11,399 nt of DNA from Lactobacillaceae bacterium AF64-9pH9TA (GTDB taxonomy: Bacteria > Bacillota > Bacilli > Lactobacillales > Lactobacillaceae): contig JAQDCK010000027.1 of assembly GCA_027681045.1 (NCBI GenBank), positions 235 to 11,633 of the forward strand. Reading direction: 5' to 3'. The position numbers and the translations under genes were made by a program. The notes beneath the pieces are model-generated. The model saw nothing but the letters and a program-made list of their open reading frames with translations, ran no database searches and was not told where the DNA came from. Below, piece by piece: positions 1 through 7,695 of the stretch. The number at the start of each line of letters is the position of its first letter. The first letter of the stretch is position 1.

Positions 1-98
1 TCTTGCAAGCTTCTGGTCTGAGTCAACTAACTTGATGCCGGTGCAGAGTTCATGATAGGTCCGATCATAAAGTCCAAGTCAATAACTAGTTCTTTCAT
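1..98 (-). pseudogene. 5' end of an unidentified gene, apparently frameshifted, running off the window
   Basis: On the minus strand an ATG at 98 follows a purine-rich ribosome site (AAGGAAAGG) and reads MKELVIDLD and onward, but reaches a TAG at 27-29 after 23 codons. From position 75 a second frame is open to the window edge and reads GLYDRTYHELCTGIKLVDSD followed by QKLAR, which looks like protein. Joining the frames near 72-76 would give a continuous MKELVIDLD-LYDRTYHEL product. This suggests a one-base indel in a real gene, or less likely a 23-codon peptide. I do not recognise the family. It lies directly after the permease terminator, so it probably has its own promoter in 99-147 (TATAGT-like -10). 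Confidence 0.35.
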
Positions 99-147
99 CG
101 CTCTTGCCTTTCCTTTTTTGAACTATAGAAATAATATCACTACATAA

Positions 148-173
148 AAAAGCTGACCTTGCGGTCAGCTTTT
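148..173 (-). terminator. Rho-independent terminator of the amino-acid permease
   Basis: An 11-bp perfect stem (AAAAGCTGACC paired with GGTCAGCTTTT) has a 4-nt loop and lies 15 bp past the permease stop codon. T-runs on both sides mean it could work in either direction. Confidence 0.85.
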
Positions 174-188
174 GTTGTATCTCATTAA

Positions 189-1559
189 TTATTTTGCTGC
201 TTCTTTTTTCTTGTTGAAGGCCTTGCTGAAACCATAGAGGACAGCGAAGGTAATCAAAGCCGTGATCATTGGCACCCGGTAGCTCTCAAGGAAGAGGAGC
301 AGGATAACCATGGCACCGAAGAAAGCCAAGAGCAGGTAGTCAAGGAATGGGTAAGCAGGCAGTTGGAATTCATGCAGCTGGTCCTTTGGCGTAACCTGCC
401 GGTAGCGCAGGTGGGTCAAGGTCATGATGATCCAGATCAAAAGGAACATGCTGGTTGCCATTGATGAGATGAAGCTGAAGGCTTCGTCCCCCATAATCAT
501 GGTGATCAAAGGCGCGCAGATGATGATCAAGGCTGAGAAGACCAGGCCTCTCATTGGCAATTGCCGGTGGTTGAGCTGGCCGAAGAACTTGCTCCACTCG
601 CTTTCCCCGCCTAAAGTAACGGAGAAGAGCAGGCGGCCGGCACTGTAGAGGAAGCTGTTTGTTGCTGAAATAGCTGCCGTGATGACCACGAAGTTGATCA
701 AGTTGCCGGCACCCTTAAAGCCTGCCCCCATCAAAGCTTGGACGAATGGTGAGCTGGAAGTGGAAACCTTGTCCCAAGGCAGGATCACCAGAATCCCGAT
801 AATCGCCAAAACGTAGAAGAGGATGATCCGCAGCGGCAATTCATTGATCGCGCTCCGGATAGTCTTGTGCGGATCCTTGGCTTCAGCAGCCGTCAGCCCG
901 ATCAGTTCCACCCCGATGAAGGAGAAGATAACCATCTGGAAGCCTTGCAAGAAGCCGCCTGCCCCGTTGTTGAAAAAGCCGTCAGCGTACAGGTTGCTGA
1001 AGCTGGCCTGACCGTACTTGGTTGAACCGGAGCTCAGCAGCATGAAGGCCGCGAAGATAACGAAGCCGACGATCATCAAAATCTTGATGATGGAGAAGGC
1101 AAACTCCAGGTTCCCGAAGAAACGGGCAGAGATCAAGTTGATCAAGAGCAGGACCGTGACTGATAGCACCCCGGGCAGCCAGGTCGGCAGGTTGGGTAGC
1201 CAGGACTTGAAGTAGATGCCTAAGGCCGTCGTTTCCGCCATGGCCAGGATCAGCCAGCTGAGCCAGTAAAGATAGCCAGTCACCTTGCCGATGTTCTTGC
1301 CCAGATATTTTTCAATAAATTCGATATAGGTGTGCTTCTTTAAGTCAGATAAGATCAGTTCACCCAGGGCCCGCATCAAGATAAAGAGGAAGAGGCCGAC
1401 GATGATGTAGATCAAGATGACTGCCGGTCCGGCCTTCTGGATGCTGTTGCCGACCCCAAGAAAGAGGCCGGTCCCGATCGTCCCGCCTAGAGCAATCAGC
1501 TGAATGTGGGCATTGGTCAGTGTCCGTTTGTATGTACTTTGTGTTTTCTTTTCTTCCAT
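189..1559 (-). CDS. Amino-acid permease, APC superfamily (AAT-type)
   Basis: A 456-residue integral membrane protein predicted to import an amino acid by proton symport. The N-terminus is short, cytoplasmic and charged. It is followed by the APC signature in TM1, ALGGTIGTGLF (residues 23-33), the glycine-rich unwound segment that binds the substrate amino and carboxyl groups. About 12 hydrophobic segments follow and the tail is Lys-rich (KKKEAAK). Length and motif fit the AAT family (proline, GABA, D-Ala/Ser/Gly and aromatic amino-acid permeases). The exact substrate cannot be read from sequence. The ATG at 1559 has a GGAGG ribosome site 4 nt upstream. The gene is monocistronic, with its own promoter and a strong terminator. 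No T-box or riboswitch fits in the short leader of about 20 nt. Confidence 0.9.
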   Translation of the reverse strand: MEEKKTQSTYKRTLTNAHIQLIALGGTIGTGLFLGVGNSIQKAGPAVILIYIIVGLFLFILMRALGELILSDLKKHTYIEFIEKYLGKNIGKVTGYLYWLSWLILAMAETTALGIYFKSWLPNLPTWLPGVLSVTVLLLINLISARFFGNLEFAFSIIKILMIVGFVIFAAFMLLSSGSTKYGQASFSNLYADGFFNNGAGGFLQGFQMVIFSFIGVELIGLTAAEAKDPHKTIRSAINELPLRIILFYVLAIIGILVILPWDKVSTSSSPFVQALMGAGFKGAGNLINFVVITAAISATNSFLYSAGRLLFSVTLGGESEWSKFFGQLNHRQLPMRGLVFSALIIICAPLITMIMGDEAFSFISSMATSMFLLIWIIMTLTHLRYRQVTPKDQLHEFQLPAYPFLDYLLLAFFGAMVILLLFLESYRVPMITALITFAVLYGFSKAFNKKKEAAK

Positions 1560-1585
1560 AAGACCTCCATTGAGTTACATGAAAT

Positions 1586-1614
1586 ATTTTAACACAAGCT
1601 AGCAGAAAGTGAAA
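1586..1614 (-). promoter_or_regulatory. Promoter of the amino-acid permease
   Basis: On the minus strand a -35 TTTCAC (1609-1614) and a -10 TAAAAT (1586-1591) are separated by exactly 17 bp. The implied transcription start is about 20 nt before the ATG, so the leader is very short. Confidence 0.6.
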
Positions 1615-1675
1615 TTAATTTAAGGAAATAGTCTATAAGGCAAAGGAATCTTAAGAAATAGGACACTTTATCCTC

Positions 1676-1704
1676 TTGCAAAAATGACCGGGATTATCTA
1701 CGAT
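1676..1704 (+). promoter_or_regulatory. Promoter of the NlpC/P60 gene
   Basis: A -35 TTGCAA (1676-1681), a 17-bp spacer and a -10 TACGAT (1699-1704) lie about 50 bp before the start codon. A strong AGGAGGA ribosome site follows at 1740-1746. Confidence 0.5.
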
Positions 1705-1752
1705 TAGGATAAAGAAGGAAAAAATAAGCGATTAAAGTTAGGAGGAAGACAA

Positions 1753-2595
1753 ATGTACGGCTTGATCAATCAACCAGCGGTCTTTATGACGGAAGACGAC
1801 CTCAAATCGAGAAGCGATGAACTGTTATACGGCTGGGCCGTCAAAGCGACCGGGAAGAAGGAAGACTTTTGGTACGTGACCAGTCATTATGGCTATGAAG
1901 GCTACGTGCCAAAGGCTGCGGTAACTCCAGTTAGCCTAGAAGAAATCAAGGTGCGGGAGGTAAAACTTATCCGGCGGCCAGTCATTGACGTCCTGGCTGA
2001 GCCCAAGGTTTCAGCCGACCTTCTGCTGACGGTTTATAAGGGCAGCCTGCTTAACGTAACTGATGAACTTGTGGACGGCTATTACAAGGTCAAGCTCTTG
2101 GACGGGCGAAGCGGCTGGGTTTCCAAGACTGCCTTGACAAAGAGGCTGGATGAAGATAACTTCTTGTGGTCTGCAGATCCGGAATACTTTTTGCTCCAAG
2201 CCAAGCCGGATGAAGAAAGCTTCAGAAAGCAGGTAACGGAGACCGCCAAGGAGTACTTGGGCTGCCAGTACCGGTGGGCAGGAAAGAGCCCGCTGGGGAT
2301 CGACTGCTCGGGCCTGGTCTTCATGAGCTATATGCTAAACGGGGTCCTGCTCTGGCGGGATGCGGAAATCAAAAAAGCCTGGCCGGTGCACGAAATTGAG
2401 TTTGAAGACCTGCGGCCAGGGGATTTGATTTATTTCCCAGGACATATTGCCATGTACCTGGGCCACGGCAAGTACATCAACTCAACTGGCTATAAGGAGC
2501 ACTTCGGGGTAGCCATCAGCAGCCTTCGTAAGGAAGATCCTGACTACCGGGCCGACCTCTTCCAGATGATCGAGAAGTGCGGCTCCCTGTTTTAA
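1753..2595 (+). CDS. NlpC/P60 (C40) peptidase with SH3-like domains, YkfC-like
   Basis: A 280-residue cysteine peptidase expected to cut a gamma-D-Glu to diamino-acid bond in murein peptides. The N-terminal half (about 1-130) looks like two SH3b-type domains (GYEGYVP around 48-53, GRSGWVS around 118-124). The C-terminal NlpC/P60 domain (about 155-275) has the nucleophile in DCSGL (C185) and the base in GHIAMYLG (H231). The usual third catalytic position is Asn in YINST (N243) rather than the commoner His. There is no signal peptide or membrane segment. This architecture matches YkfC-type recycling enzymes acting on imported muropeptides in the cytoplasm, but no other recycling gene is adjacent. 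The start is fixed by AGGAGGA 6 nt upstream of the ATG. Its 3' end faces galE across a shared terminator. Confidence 0.85.
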   Translation: MYGLINQPAVFMTEDDLKSRSDELLYGWAVKATGKKEDFWYVTSHYGYEGYVPKAAVTPVSLEEIKVREVKLIRRPVIDVLAEPKVSADLLLTVYKGSLLNVTDELVDGYYKVKLLDGRSGWVSKTALTKRLDEDNFLWSADPEYFLLQAKPDEESFRKQVTETAKEYLGCQYRWAGKSPLGIDCSGLVFMSYMLNGVLLWRDAEIKKAWPVHEIEFEDLRPGDLIYFPGHIAMYLGHGKYINSTGYKEHFGVAISSLRKEDPDYRADLFQMIEKCGSLF

Positions 2596-2664
2596 GAGGA
2601 AGGAAGCAGGCCTGGTAAGCATCAGTATTTTTGACTACCTAGCGTTGATGACAAATAAGCGCAA

Positions 2665-2706
2665 AAAAATAGTGGACCTTCCATCTGAGGAAGTTCCACT
2701 ATTTTT
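2665..2706. terminator. Bidirectional terminator between the NlpC/P60 gene and galE
   Basis: The arms 2665-2682 and 2689-2706 form a stem of 17 pairs with one C-T mismatch and a 6-nt loop. An A-run on the left and a T-run on the right let it end both converging transcripts. Confidence 0.85.
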
Positions 2707-2713
2707 CTTTGTC

Positions 2714-3703
2714 TTACTTGCTAAAGCCGTTAGGATGCTTTTGGTGCCAGTTCCAAGCGCTGGCGATGATGTCGTCAACGTTTTCGTACTTCGGACTCCA
2801 GCCCAGCACCTTCCGGGCCTTGCTTGAGTCAGCAACGAGTGAGTCCGGGTCACCGCCGCGGCGTGGCCCGATAGTATAAGGAATGTCAACGCCGGTAACC
2901 TTGATGGCGGCCTTCAGGATTTCCAGGTTGGAGAAGCCATTGGCCGTACCCAGGTTGAAGACGTCGCTTTGGTTAGTTTCCATCAAGTGCTTCAAAGCCA
3001 GGACGTGGGCGTCGATCAAGTCAACCACGTGCACGTAGTCGCGGACGTTAGTACCATCCTTGGTGTCGTAGTCGTTGCCAAAAATAGTAAAGTCACCGCC
3101 GCCAGCCAGGGCAGCCTTCATGATGTTAGGAATCAAGTGGGTTTCTGGGTGGTGGTCTTCACCAATTGACCCGTCCAGGGAAGCGCCCGCCACGTTGAAG
3201 TAACGCAGGGCGATGGACTTGATCCCGTTAGCCTTGTCAGCCCAGTGCATGATCTTTTCCATCATCATCTTGGTTTCCCCGTAAGGGTTGATTGGGTTGA
3301 GCGGAGTTTCTTCGGTGATTGGCAACTTTTCAGGGATGCCGTAAGTCGCAGCGCTGGATGAGAAGACCAGGTACTTAACCCCGGTTTCTTCCATGGCTTC
3401 CAGCAGGCTGATCATGCCGGATACGTTGTTCTTGTAGTACTTCAGCGGCTTCTTGACTGATTCGCCGACCAAAGAGTAAGCAGCAAAGTGCATTACAGCT
3501 TCGATCTTTTCCTTCTTCAAGACGTCAGCTACCGCATCCTTGTCCAAAAGGTCAACTTGGTAAAACTTGGCCTTTGGGTCAATAGCTTCCTTGTGGCCAG
3601 TGAACAGTGAGTCCAAAACGACTACGTCATTGCCATCGGCAACCAGCCGTCTTACAGCGTGGGAACCGATGTAGCCGGCACCACCTACAACTAAAATTTT
3701 CAT
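2714..3703 (-). CDS. galE: UDP-glucose 4-epimerase
   Basis: A 329-residue cytoplasmic short-chain dehydrogenase that interconverts UDP-galactose and UDP-glucose with bound NAD. The Rossmann motif GGAGYIGSH (7-15) opens the protein, and D31 closes the second beta strand (adenine-ribose contact). The catalytic Ser is in FSSSAATYG (S117), with the Tyr/Lys pair in YGETK (Y141, K145). The C-terminal half binds the nucleotide sugar, and RRGGDPDSL fits the family. Length is normal for GalE. AAGGAG precedes the ATG. It stands apart from any gal or lac genes in this window, so it probably supplies UDP-galactose for surface polysaccharides or works with genes elsewhere. Read-through from the upstream helicase gene, 80 bp away, is possible. 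Confidence 0.95.
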   Translation of the reverse strand: MKILVVGGAGYIGSHAVRRLVADGNDVVVLDSLFTGHKEAIDPKAKFYQVDLLDKDAVADVLKKEKIEAVMHFAAYSLVGESVKKPLKYYKNNVSGMISLLEAMEETGVKYLVFSSSAATYGIPEKLPITEETPLNPINPYGETKMMMEKIMHWADKANGIKSIALRYFNVAGASLDGSIGEDHHPETHLIPNIMKAALAGGGDFTIFGNDYDTKDGTNVRDYVHVVDLIDAHVLALKHLMETNQSDVFNLGTANGFSNLEILKAAIKVTGVDIPYTIGPRRGGDPDSLVADSSKARKVLGWSPKYENVDDIIASAWNWHQKHPNGFSK

Positions 3704-3748
3704 GTTTACTCCTTTTTTATACTTTTTTGCAAAACCTAACTGATACCT

Positions 3749-3757
3749 AGTATAACA
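3749..3757 (-). promoter_or_regulatory. Extended -10 promoter element of galE
   Basis: On the minus strand TGTTATACT is a TG-extended -10 (TATACT) 45 bp before the galE start. No good -35 is visible at 16-18 bp, which is normal for extended -10 promoters. The element lies in the gap after the helicase stop codon. Confidence 0.55.
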
Positions 3758-3783
3758 GAAAATGCTTTCCCCGGTTGAAGCAA

Positions 3784-6700
3784 TTACAGGGCAATTGCCT
3801 TGTTGGCCTTGGCCAAAAGACTGGCCGGGATCGCCTGGTGCAGGTGCCAGACAAAGGAAACCGGCTGCTCGCCTGCACTTGAAACATAATCCGCGTTGCC
3901 TAAGAAAGTGTAAGCTGCTGTATAATTTCCCTGCTTTTTGAACTCTCTGACAAAAAGAGAAATCAGATTGCCGGTCTCACCCTGGTGGATATAGCGCTGG
4001 ATCTTCGGACTGCCTGGCCGGTCCTGGCTCTGGCTCTGCCAGTGGAAAAGCTGGGCATTGATGGCATAGTCCTCATACATGGTTGACGGAGAGAAGTCTT
4101 TTTCACTCTTGTTCAGATTAATAAGGAAGATATCCGTCTTTTTATCAGCGAAGTACTTGACCCCCTCCCGGAATTCCGGGGACTGGTCCTGGTTGAAGTA
4201 GTCAAAGGCCGCCATGATCTGGTTGATATTATAGTGGCAGTGGACTTCCAAGGGACAGGTGAAGGGGTATTCGTTAGCTTCCGGTAAGACGGTCAACTGG
4301 CTCAGCCGGTAGAGGAGGACTTCCATTAATTCCTCTTTGACGAAGTCTTTCTTTAAAAAGTCCCTAATCCCTTCATGCAGGTCCTTAAAGCCCAGTTGGG
4401 CCGGCTTTTTCTTGTAGAAGCTATAGTAGAGCATTCCTAGCATCAAGCGTTCAGTCTCATTACTTGCCTCTTTTGGCGCTTCCAGGTAAGCCAACCAGTA
4501 GTCCAGGAGCCTTTTGGAATCGATGTGGAAAAAGCTGCTGAACTTCTGGTAGACCTGGTTTTCCACATCCCGGTCGTCAGTAATCAGTCCGGCCCACTTT
4601 TTCAAACGGAAGAGCGACCGCGACCCGCTGGCGTGGTAGAAGTCGTAAAGACTCATGTCATAGGCCTTGAGGAAGTTAGCCAAGTTTAATTCCAGGCCCG
4701 TTTCTTCGCTAAAAGTCTTCACCCGCTGGGTCAAGCCCTTTTTGTTAGCCGCGTTTTGGCCAAGGTTGGCCAGGATGTATTTTTTGGCAACGGGCTCAAG
4801 CTCCAGATAGCAGGCTGCCGGCAGGTGGGGGAAACCATCTCTGACTTCATAGGGCAGGGCATGGCCTGGTCCGGTCAAAGCCTTGAACTTGGCCTCGTAG
4901 TTATAGTGGCGGTTGGCCTGGCCGATGAAGTCCAGGACTGTCAAGCAGTCCTTGCCCGGGCTGAGGCGGAGGCCCCGGCCCAGTTGCTGGAGGAAGATGG
5001 TCGGGCTCTGGGTTGGCCGCAGGAAGAGGATGGTGTTGACGGCGGGGATGTCGACACCTTCATTATAGAGGTCAACGACAAAAATAAACTTGAGCTTGCC
5101 GGAGGTTAAATCTTCTTTAGCCTGCTGGCGGTCAGCCTGGGCAGTCTGGCCAGACAAAGCAGCGGAAGGGATGCCGGCCTGGTTGAAGGCAGCGGCCATG
5201 AACTCGGCGTGCTTGACGCTGACGCAGAAGCCTAAGCCCTTGATGTCTTCCAAATTGTTGCTGTACTTGTCCAGGCTGCGCAAAATTAACTTGGCCCGGG
5301 CGTCGTTAGCCGTATAGACATTTTCCAGCTCACTGACCTCGTATTGGCCCCGGCTCCATTTCATGCCGGAGTAGTCGACATTGTCGGTGACCCCGAAATA
5401 CTGGAAGGGGCAGAGGAGCTGGCGGTCGATAGCTTCGCCTAACAGCATTTCGGCGGCAATGTTGCCATCAAAGTACTGGAGGATATCCTGCCCGTCCATC
5501 CGATCGGGAGTAGCGGTCAGGCCCAGAAGGATCTTGGGCTTAAAGTGGCTGAGCAGCTTTTGGTAGGACTTGGCGGCGGCATGGTGGAATTCGTCGATGA
5601 TAATAAAGTCGTAGTAGTCCCTGGGCAAGAGGTCAGCCATTTTTTCGGAATTAAAGGACTGGATGGAGACGAAAAGCTGGCTGACATCGTCAGTCTTATA
5701 CTGGCCGACCAGCAAGTGGCCGAAGTTGAAGTCGTTGAGGACCTCACGGAACTTTTGCAGACTCTGCTCCAGGATTTCTTGCCGGTGGGCGACGAAGAGC
5801 AGACGCGCGTCGGGATGCTCTGCCAAGTAGCGCTTGAAGTCAAAGGCAGCGATGACGGTTTTCCCCACCCCGGTGGCGGCAACGAGGAGATTTTTATAAT
5901 GGCCGTAAACTTCCCGCTCAGCTTGCAGCCGGTCCAGGATCTCCTGCTGGTAGTTGTAGGGCCGGATGCTGCTTTCCAGGTGGAAGGTGTTTGCCTTATG
6001 CCGGTTCAGTTCTGTCTGCAGTTTCTTCCGGCAGTCTTCCTGATCTGGGTCAAAAGTTTCAAAAGAGGGGTCATTCCAGTAGCTTTCAAAGGAAACGGCA
6101 AATTTATTGACGATGTCAAAAGACTCCTGCTCAGTGACCTTGACATTCCATTCCAGGCCCGTGGTCAAGGCAGCGCTGGAGAGGTTGGAGGAACCGATGT
6201 AGGCGGTGGAGAAGCCAGTCTCTCTTTTAAAAAGGTAGGATTTGGCATGCAGGCGGGCGTGGTCGGTCTCGTAGTTGATCTTGACTGTAGTGTTGGGCAG
6301 CTGGCTCAAGGTCAGGATAGCCTTGTAGTCAGTTGCTTGAGTATAGGTTGTAGCGATTACCCGTAGCTGGTGGCCGGCTTTTTGGCAAAAAGCTTCCAAA
6401 TCTCCTAAAAGGGGGCGGATGGCCGACCACTTAATAAAGGAAACGAGCAAGTCAACCTGGTCGGAAGAGGCAATTTCCTTCTTGATTTCGCTGAGCATGC
6501 TGGGCTCATTTTTACTGCCGGTAAAAAGGGCATTCTCAACTATGGAAGTCTGGGGCCGGATAGGGGTAATCTTCTGGGACTGGGTCAGCTTGTGGTAGAT
6601 GGAGGTCAGGACTTCGCCTTGTTCCAGGATCTGCAGGTCCTCGTAGTCGGCTTCGCCGGTATGCTGGGCGATCTGGTCGACGATGGAGTTGGCCAGGCGG

Positions 6701-6924
6701 ATCTGGGCGATGAGGGCAGCCCGGTCTTCACCGGACTTGAAGCTGTCGCGGAGGTAGTGCAGGCCCGACCGGATAACCTGGGAGAGGTAGATGGTCAAGA
6801 GCTGGCGGGAGTCATCGGCGTCCAGATCTTCTAGTTCATAATCCCTGGTCTTTAGGTCGATTTTTTCCAGCTGGTCCAGGATTTCTTGGTTAAGGATTTG
6901 TTCGTAAATGCCATCTTTCAGCAT
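3784..6924 (-). CDS. PLD-nuclease / SF2 helicase / DUF3427-like protein
   Basis: A 1046-residue multidomain protein. After an alpha-helical N-terminus (about 1-125), a PLD-type domain (about 130-290) carries HAK (H226, K228) and GSSN (G244-N247). These are the HxK and GSxN parts of the HKD phosphodiesterase motif; the usual Asp five residues after the Lys is Lys233 here. The SF2 helicase core follows: Walker A ATGVGKT (350-356), DEFHH (444-448), TATP (470-473) and QLGRGLRL (647-654). The C-terminal third (about 680-1046) matches the general layout of DUF3427. Related proteins are often annotated as DEAD/DEAH helicases and resemble helicase-nuclease subunits of restriction systems. A role in phage defence or DNA repair is inferred, not shown. 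The ATG at 6924 follows AGGAAA. No methylase or specificity gene lies nearby. Confidence 0.85.
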   Translation of the reverse strand: MLKDGIYEQILNQEILDQLEKIDLKTRDYELEDLDADDSRQLLTIYLSQVIRSGLHYLRDSFKSGEDRAALIAQIRLANSIVDQIAQHTGEADYEDLQILEQGEVLTSIYHKLTQSQKITPIRPQTSIVENALFTGSKNEPSMLSEIKKEIASSDQVDLLVSFIKWSAIRPLLGDLEAFCQKAGHQLRVIATTYTQATDYKAILTLSQLPNTTVKINYETDHARLHAKSYLFKRETGFSTAYIGSSNLSSAALTTGLEWNVKVTEQESFDIVNKFAVSFESYWNDPSFETFDPDQEDCRKKLQTELNRHKANTFHLESSIRPYNYQQEILDRLQAEREVYGHYKNLLVAATGVGKTVIAAFDFKRYLAEHPDARLLFVAHRQEILEQSLQKFREVLNDFNFGHLLVGQYKTDDVSQLFVSIQSFNSEKMADLLPRDYYDFIIIDEFHHAAAKSYQKLLSHFKPKILLGLTATPDRMDGQDILQYFDGNIAAEMLLGEAIDRQLLCPFQYFGVTDNVDYSGMKWSRGQYEVSELENVYTANDARAKLILRSLDKYSNNLEDIKGLGFCVSVKHAEFMAAAFNQAGIPSAALSGQTAQADRQQAKEDLTSGKLKFIFVVDLYNEGVDIPAVNTILFLRPTQSPTIFLQQLGRGLRLSPGKDCLTVLDFIGQANRHYNYEAKFKALTGPGHALPYEVRDGFPHLPAACYLELEPVAKKYILANLGQNAANKKGLTQRVKTFSEETGLELNLANFLKAYDMSLYDFYHASGSRSLFRLKKWAGLITDDRDVENQVYQKFSSFFHIDSKRLLDYWLAYLEAPKEASNETERLMLGMLYYSFYKKKPAQLGFKDLHEGIRDFLKKDFVKEELMEVLLYRLSQLTVLPEANEYPFTCPLEVHCHYNINQIMAAFDYFNQDQSPEFREGVKYFADKKTDIFLINLNKSEKDFSPSTMYEDYAINAQLFHWQSQSQDRPGSPKIQRYIHQGETGNLISLFVREFKKQGNYTAAYTFLGNADYVSSAGEQPVSFVWHLHQAIPASLLAKANKAIAL

Positions 6925-6956
6925 GCTTTTCCTGCTTTCTGAAGTGTTTTGCCTTA

Positions 6957-6985
6957 ATTGTATCAGGTTCGGGGAAATTTGCTAA
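6957..6985 (-). promoter_or_regulatory. Promoter of the nuclease-helicase gene
   Basis: On the minus strand a -35 TTAGCA (6980-6985), a 17-bp spacer and a -10 TACAAT (6957-6962) are present. The -10 is preceded by TGA, giving a TG-extended form. It lies about 33 bp before the start codon. Confidence 0.55.
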
Positions 6986-7020
6986 ATTATGGCTTTTTGT
7001 TACCATTCTCACAAAAGGGA

Positions 7021-7037
7021 CTATAATGACCTTATAG
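7021..7037 (+). promoter_or_regulatory. -10 box inside an inverted repeat (possible XRE operator)
   Basis: CTATAA (7021-7026) and TTATAG (7032-7037) form a perfect inverted repeat around 5 bp. It overlaps a consensus plus-strand TATAAT (7022-7027). A weak TTGTTA lies 19 bp upstream. The same half-sites form a palindrome at the promoter of the neighbouring XRE gene. Confidence 0.4.
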
Positions 7038-7155
7038 AAGAAATATAATTTTTACTAAGGGGCTTTCTGTCTCATTGACTTTTTACATCATGTCATCCAA
7101 CAATTTATAAGAAAGCAAAAGGAGCTGACTTCTAGTTAAGAAGCAGCTCCTTTCT
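7034..7155 (+). ncRNA. Candidate small RNA between the helicase and XRE genes
   Basis: The roughly 120-nt plus-strand stretch starts just after a TATAAT box and ends at the hairpin 7117-7153. No credible reading frame lies within it: the only ATG (7095) gives six codons without a ribosome site. It would be convergent with, and antisense only to the last bases of, the XRE gene. It is inferred from the promoter and terminator pair alone. Confidence 0.25.
7117..7153. terminator. Terminator of the XRE gene, possibly bidirectional
   Basis: AAAAGGAGCTG pairs with CAGCTCCTTT, with a further CTTCT/AGAAG inner stem and a small loop. It begins right at the XRE stop codon on the minus strand. On the plus strand it is followed by TTTCTTATTT and could end the short transcript from 7022. 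Confidence 0.75.
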
Positions 7156-7586
7156 TATTTAGTCGAATTGATCCAGTGAAAACCAGCCCCGATGAGCCAG
7201 ATGGCGCCTCCTAAAATAAAGAGGACCCAGCTGGTGGACCAGTGGCCGGTTACGATGCTGGCTAGCAGGTAGACAGCGATGACGATAGTCCAGTAGATGC
7301 TGTTGATCCTGCCGAGGCGCTTAGGGTCAGCATCCTTCTTATTCGGCCGGTCCATCTCTTCGCCTGGTTCGATGGTCTGTCCTTCTTGCTTGTCGTCTTT
7401 CAGCAGGTAGTCAGCTGGTACGTCGTATAAAACCGCTAGTTTGGCGATGTATGATATGTCGGGCACGCTGTCGCCGTTTTCCCAGCTGGCCACCTTTGCT
7501 TGCGTGGTCATTAATTTTTCTGCTAATTCTTTTTGGCTTAAGCCATGCTTCTTGCGCAGGTCGCGCAGCTTGCTTGGAAGCATCAT
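7155..7586 (-). CDS. XRE-family HTH regulator with membrane-spanning C-terminus
   Basis: A 143-residue protein. An XRE/Cro-type helix-turn-helix occupies about 4-62 (LRDLRKKHGLSQKELAEKL, then the recognition helix TTQAKVASWENG, then VPDISYIAKLAVLYDVPADYLL). A charged linker (about 64-93) is followed by two hydrophobic segments (about 97-113 and 119-136). The regulator is therefore probably tethered to the membrane, or the C-terminus acts as a sensor. I place the start at the ATG 7586 because AGGGGG (7593-7598) sits 6 nt upstream. An in-frame TTG at 7604 would add six residues but has poorer spacing. The promoter has a consensus TATAAT inside a palindrome, which suggests autoregulation. The target is unknown; the adjoining MFS gene and the short transcript at 7022 are candidates. 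Confidence 0.85.
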   Translation of the reverse strand: MMLPSKLRDLRKKHGLSQKELAEKLMTTQAKVASWENGDSVPDISYIAKLAVLYDVPADYLLKDDKQEGQTIEPGEEMDRPNKKDADPKRLGRINSIYWTIVIAVYLLASIVTGHWSTSWVLFILGGAIWLIGAGFHWINSTK

Positions 7587-7612
7587 GTTTTTCCCCCTCA
7601 TCAATCTCTCTT

Positions 7613-7626
7613 CTATAATATTATAG
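7613..7626 (-). promoter_or_regulatory. XRE gene -10 within a perfect 14-bp palindrome
   Basis: CTATAATATTATAG is its own reverse complement and contains the minus-strand -10 TATAAT (7620-7625). No convincing -35 lies 16-18 bp further upstream. Its half-sites match the inverted repeat at 7021-7037. Confidence 0.5.
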
Positions 7627-7660
7627 CCTTTAGCCTGCTTAAAAGCTCGCGGGGGAAAGA

Positions 7661-7686
7661 AAAAGTTCCCGCCTAAGCAGGAACTT
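7661..7686 (-). terminator. Terminator of the MFS transporter gene
   Basis: AAGTTCC-C-GC pairs with GC-A-GGAACTT: 9 pairs, one C-A mismatch and a CTAA loop, followed on the minus strand by TTTTTCTTT. It lies 10 bp after the MFS stop codon. Confidence 0.8.
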
Positions 7687-7695
7687 GAAAATTCA

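Noticed and set aside
1560..1752. T-box or riboswitch before the amino-acid permease
   Set aside because: The predicted transcript leader is only about 20 nt, and no T-box motif or specifier hairpin is visible.
3704..3783. Terminator between the helicase gene and galE
   Set aside because: The only inverted repeat (GCTT/AAGC near 3764-3782) has four outer pairs and mismatches inside, too weak to call.
5517..5882. A 121-codon minus-strand frame overlapping the helicase core
   Set aside because: It is a shifted reading of the Walker A to DEFHH region. Its Ser/Pro/Thr-rich composition is typical of an out-of-frame shadow.
5545..6366. A 273-codon plus-strand reading frame antisense to the helicase gene
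   Set aside because: It lies wholly within a gene with full helicase motifs, has no ribosome site, and is Val/Gly/Asp-rich as expected for the reverse strand of GC-rich third positions.
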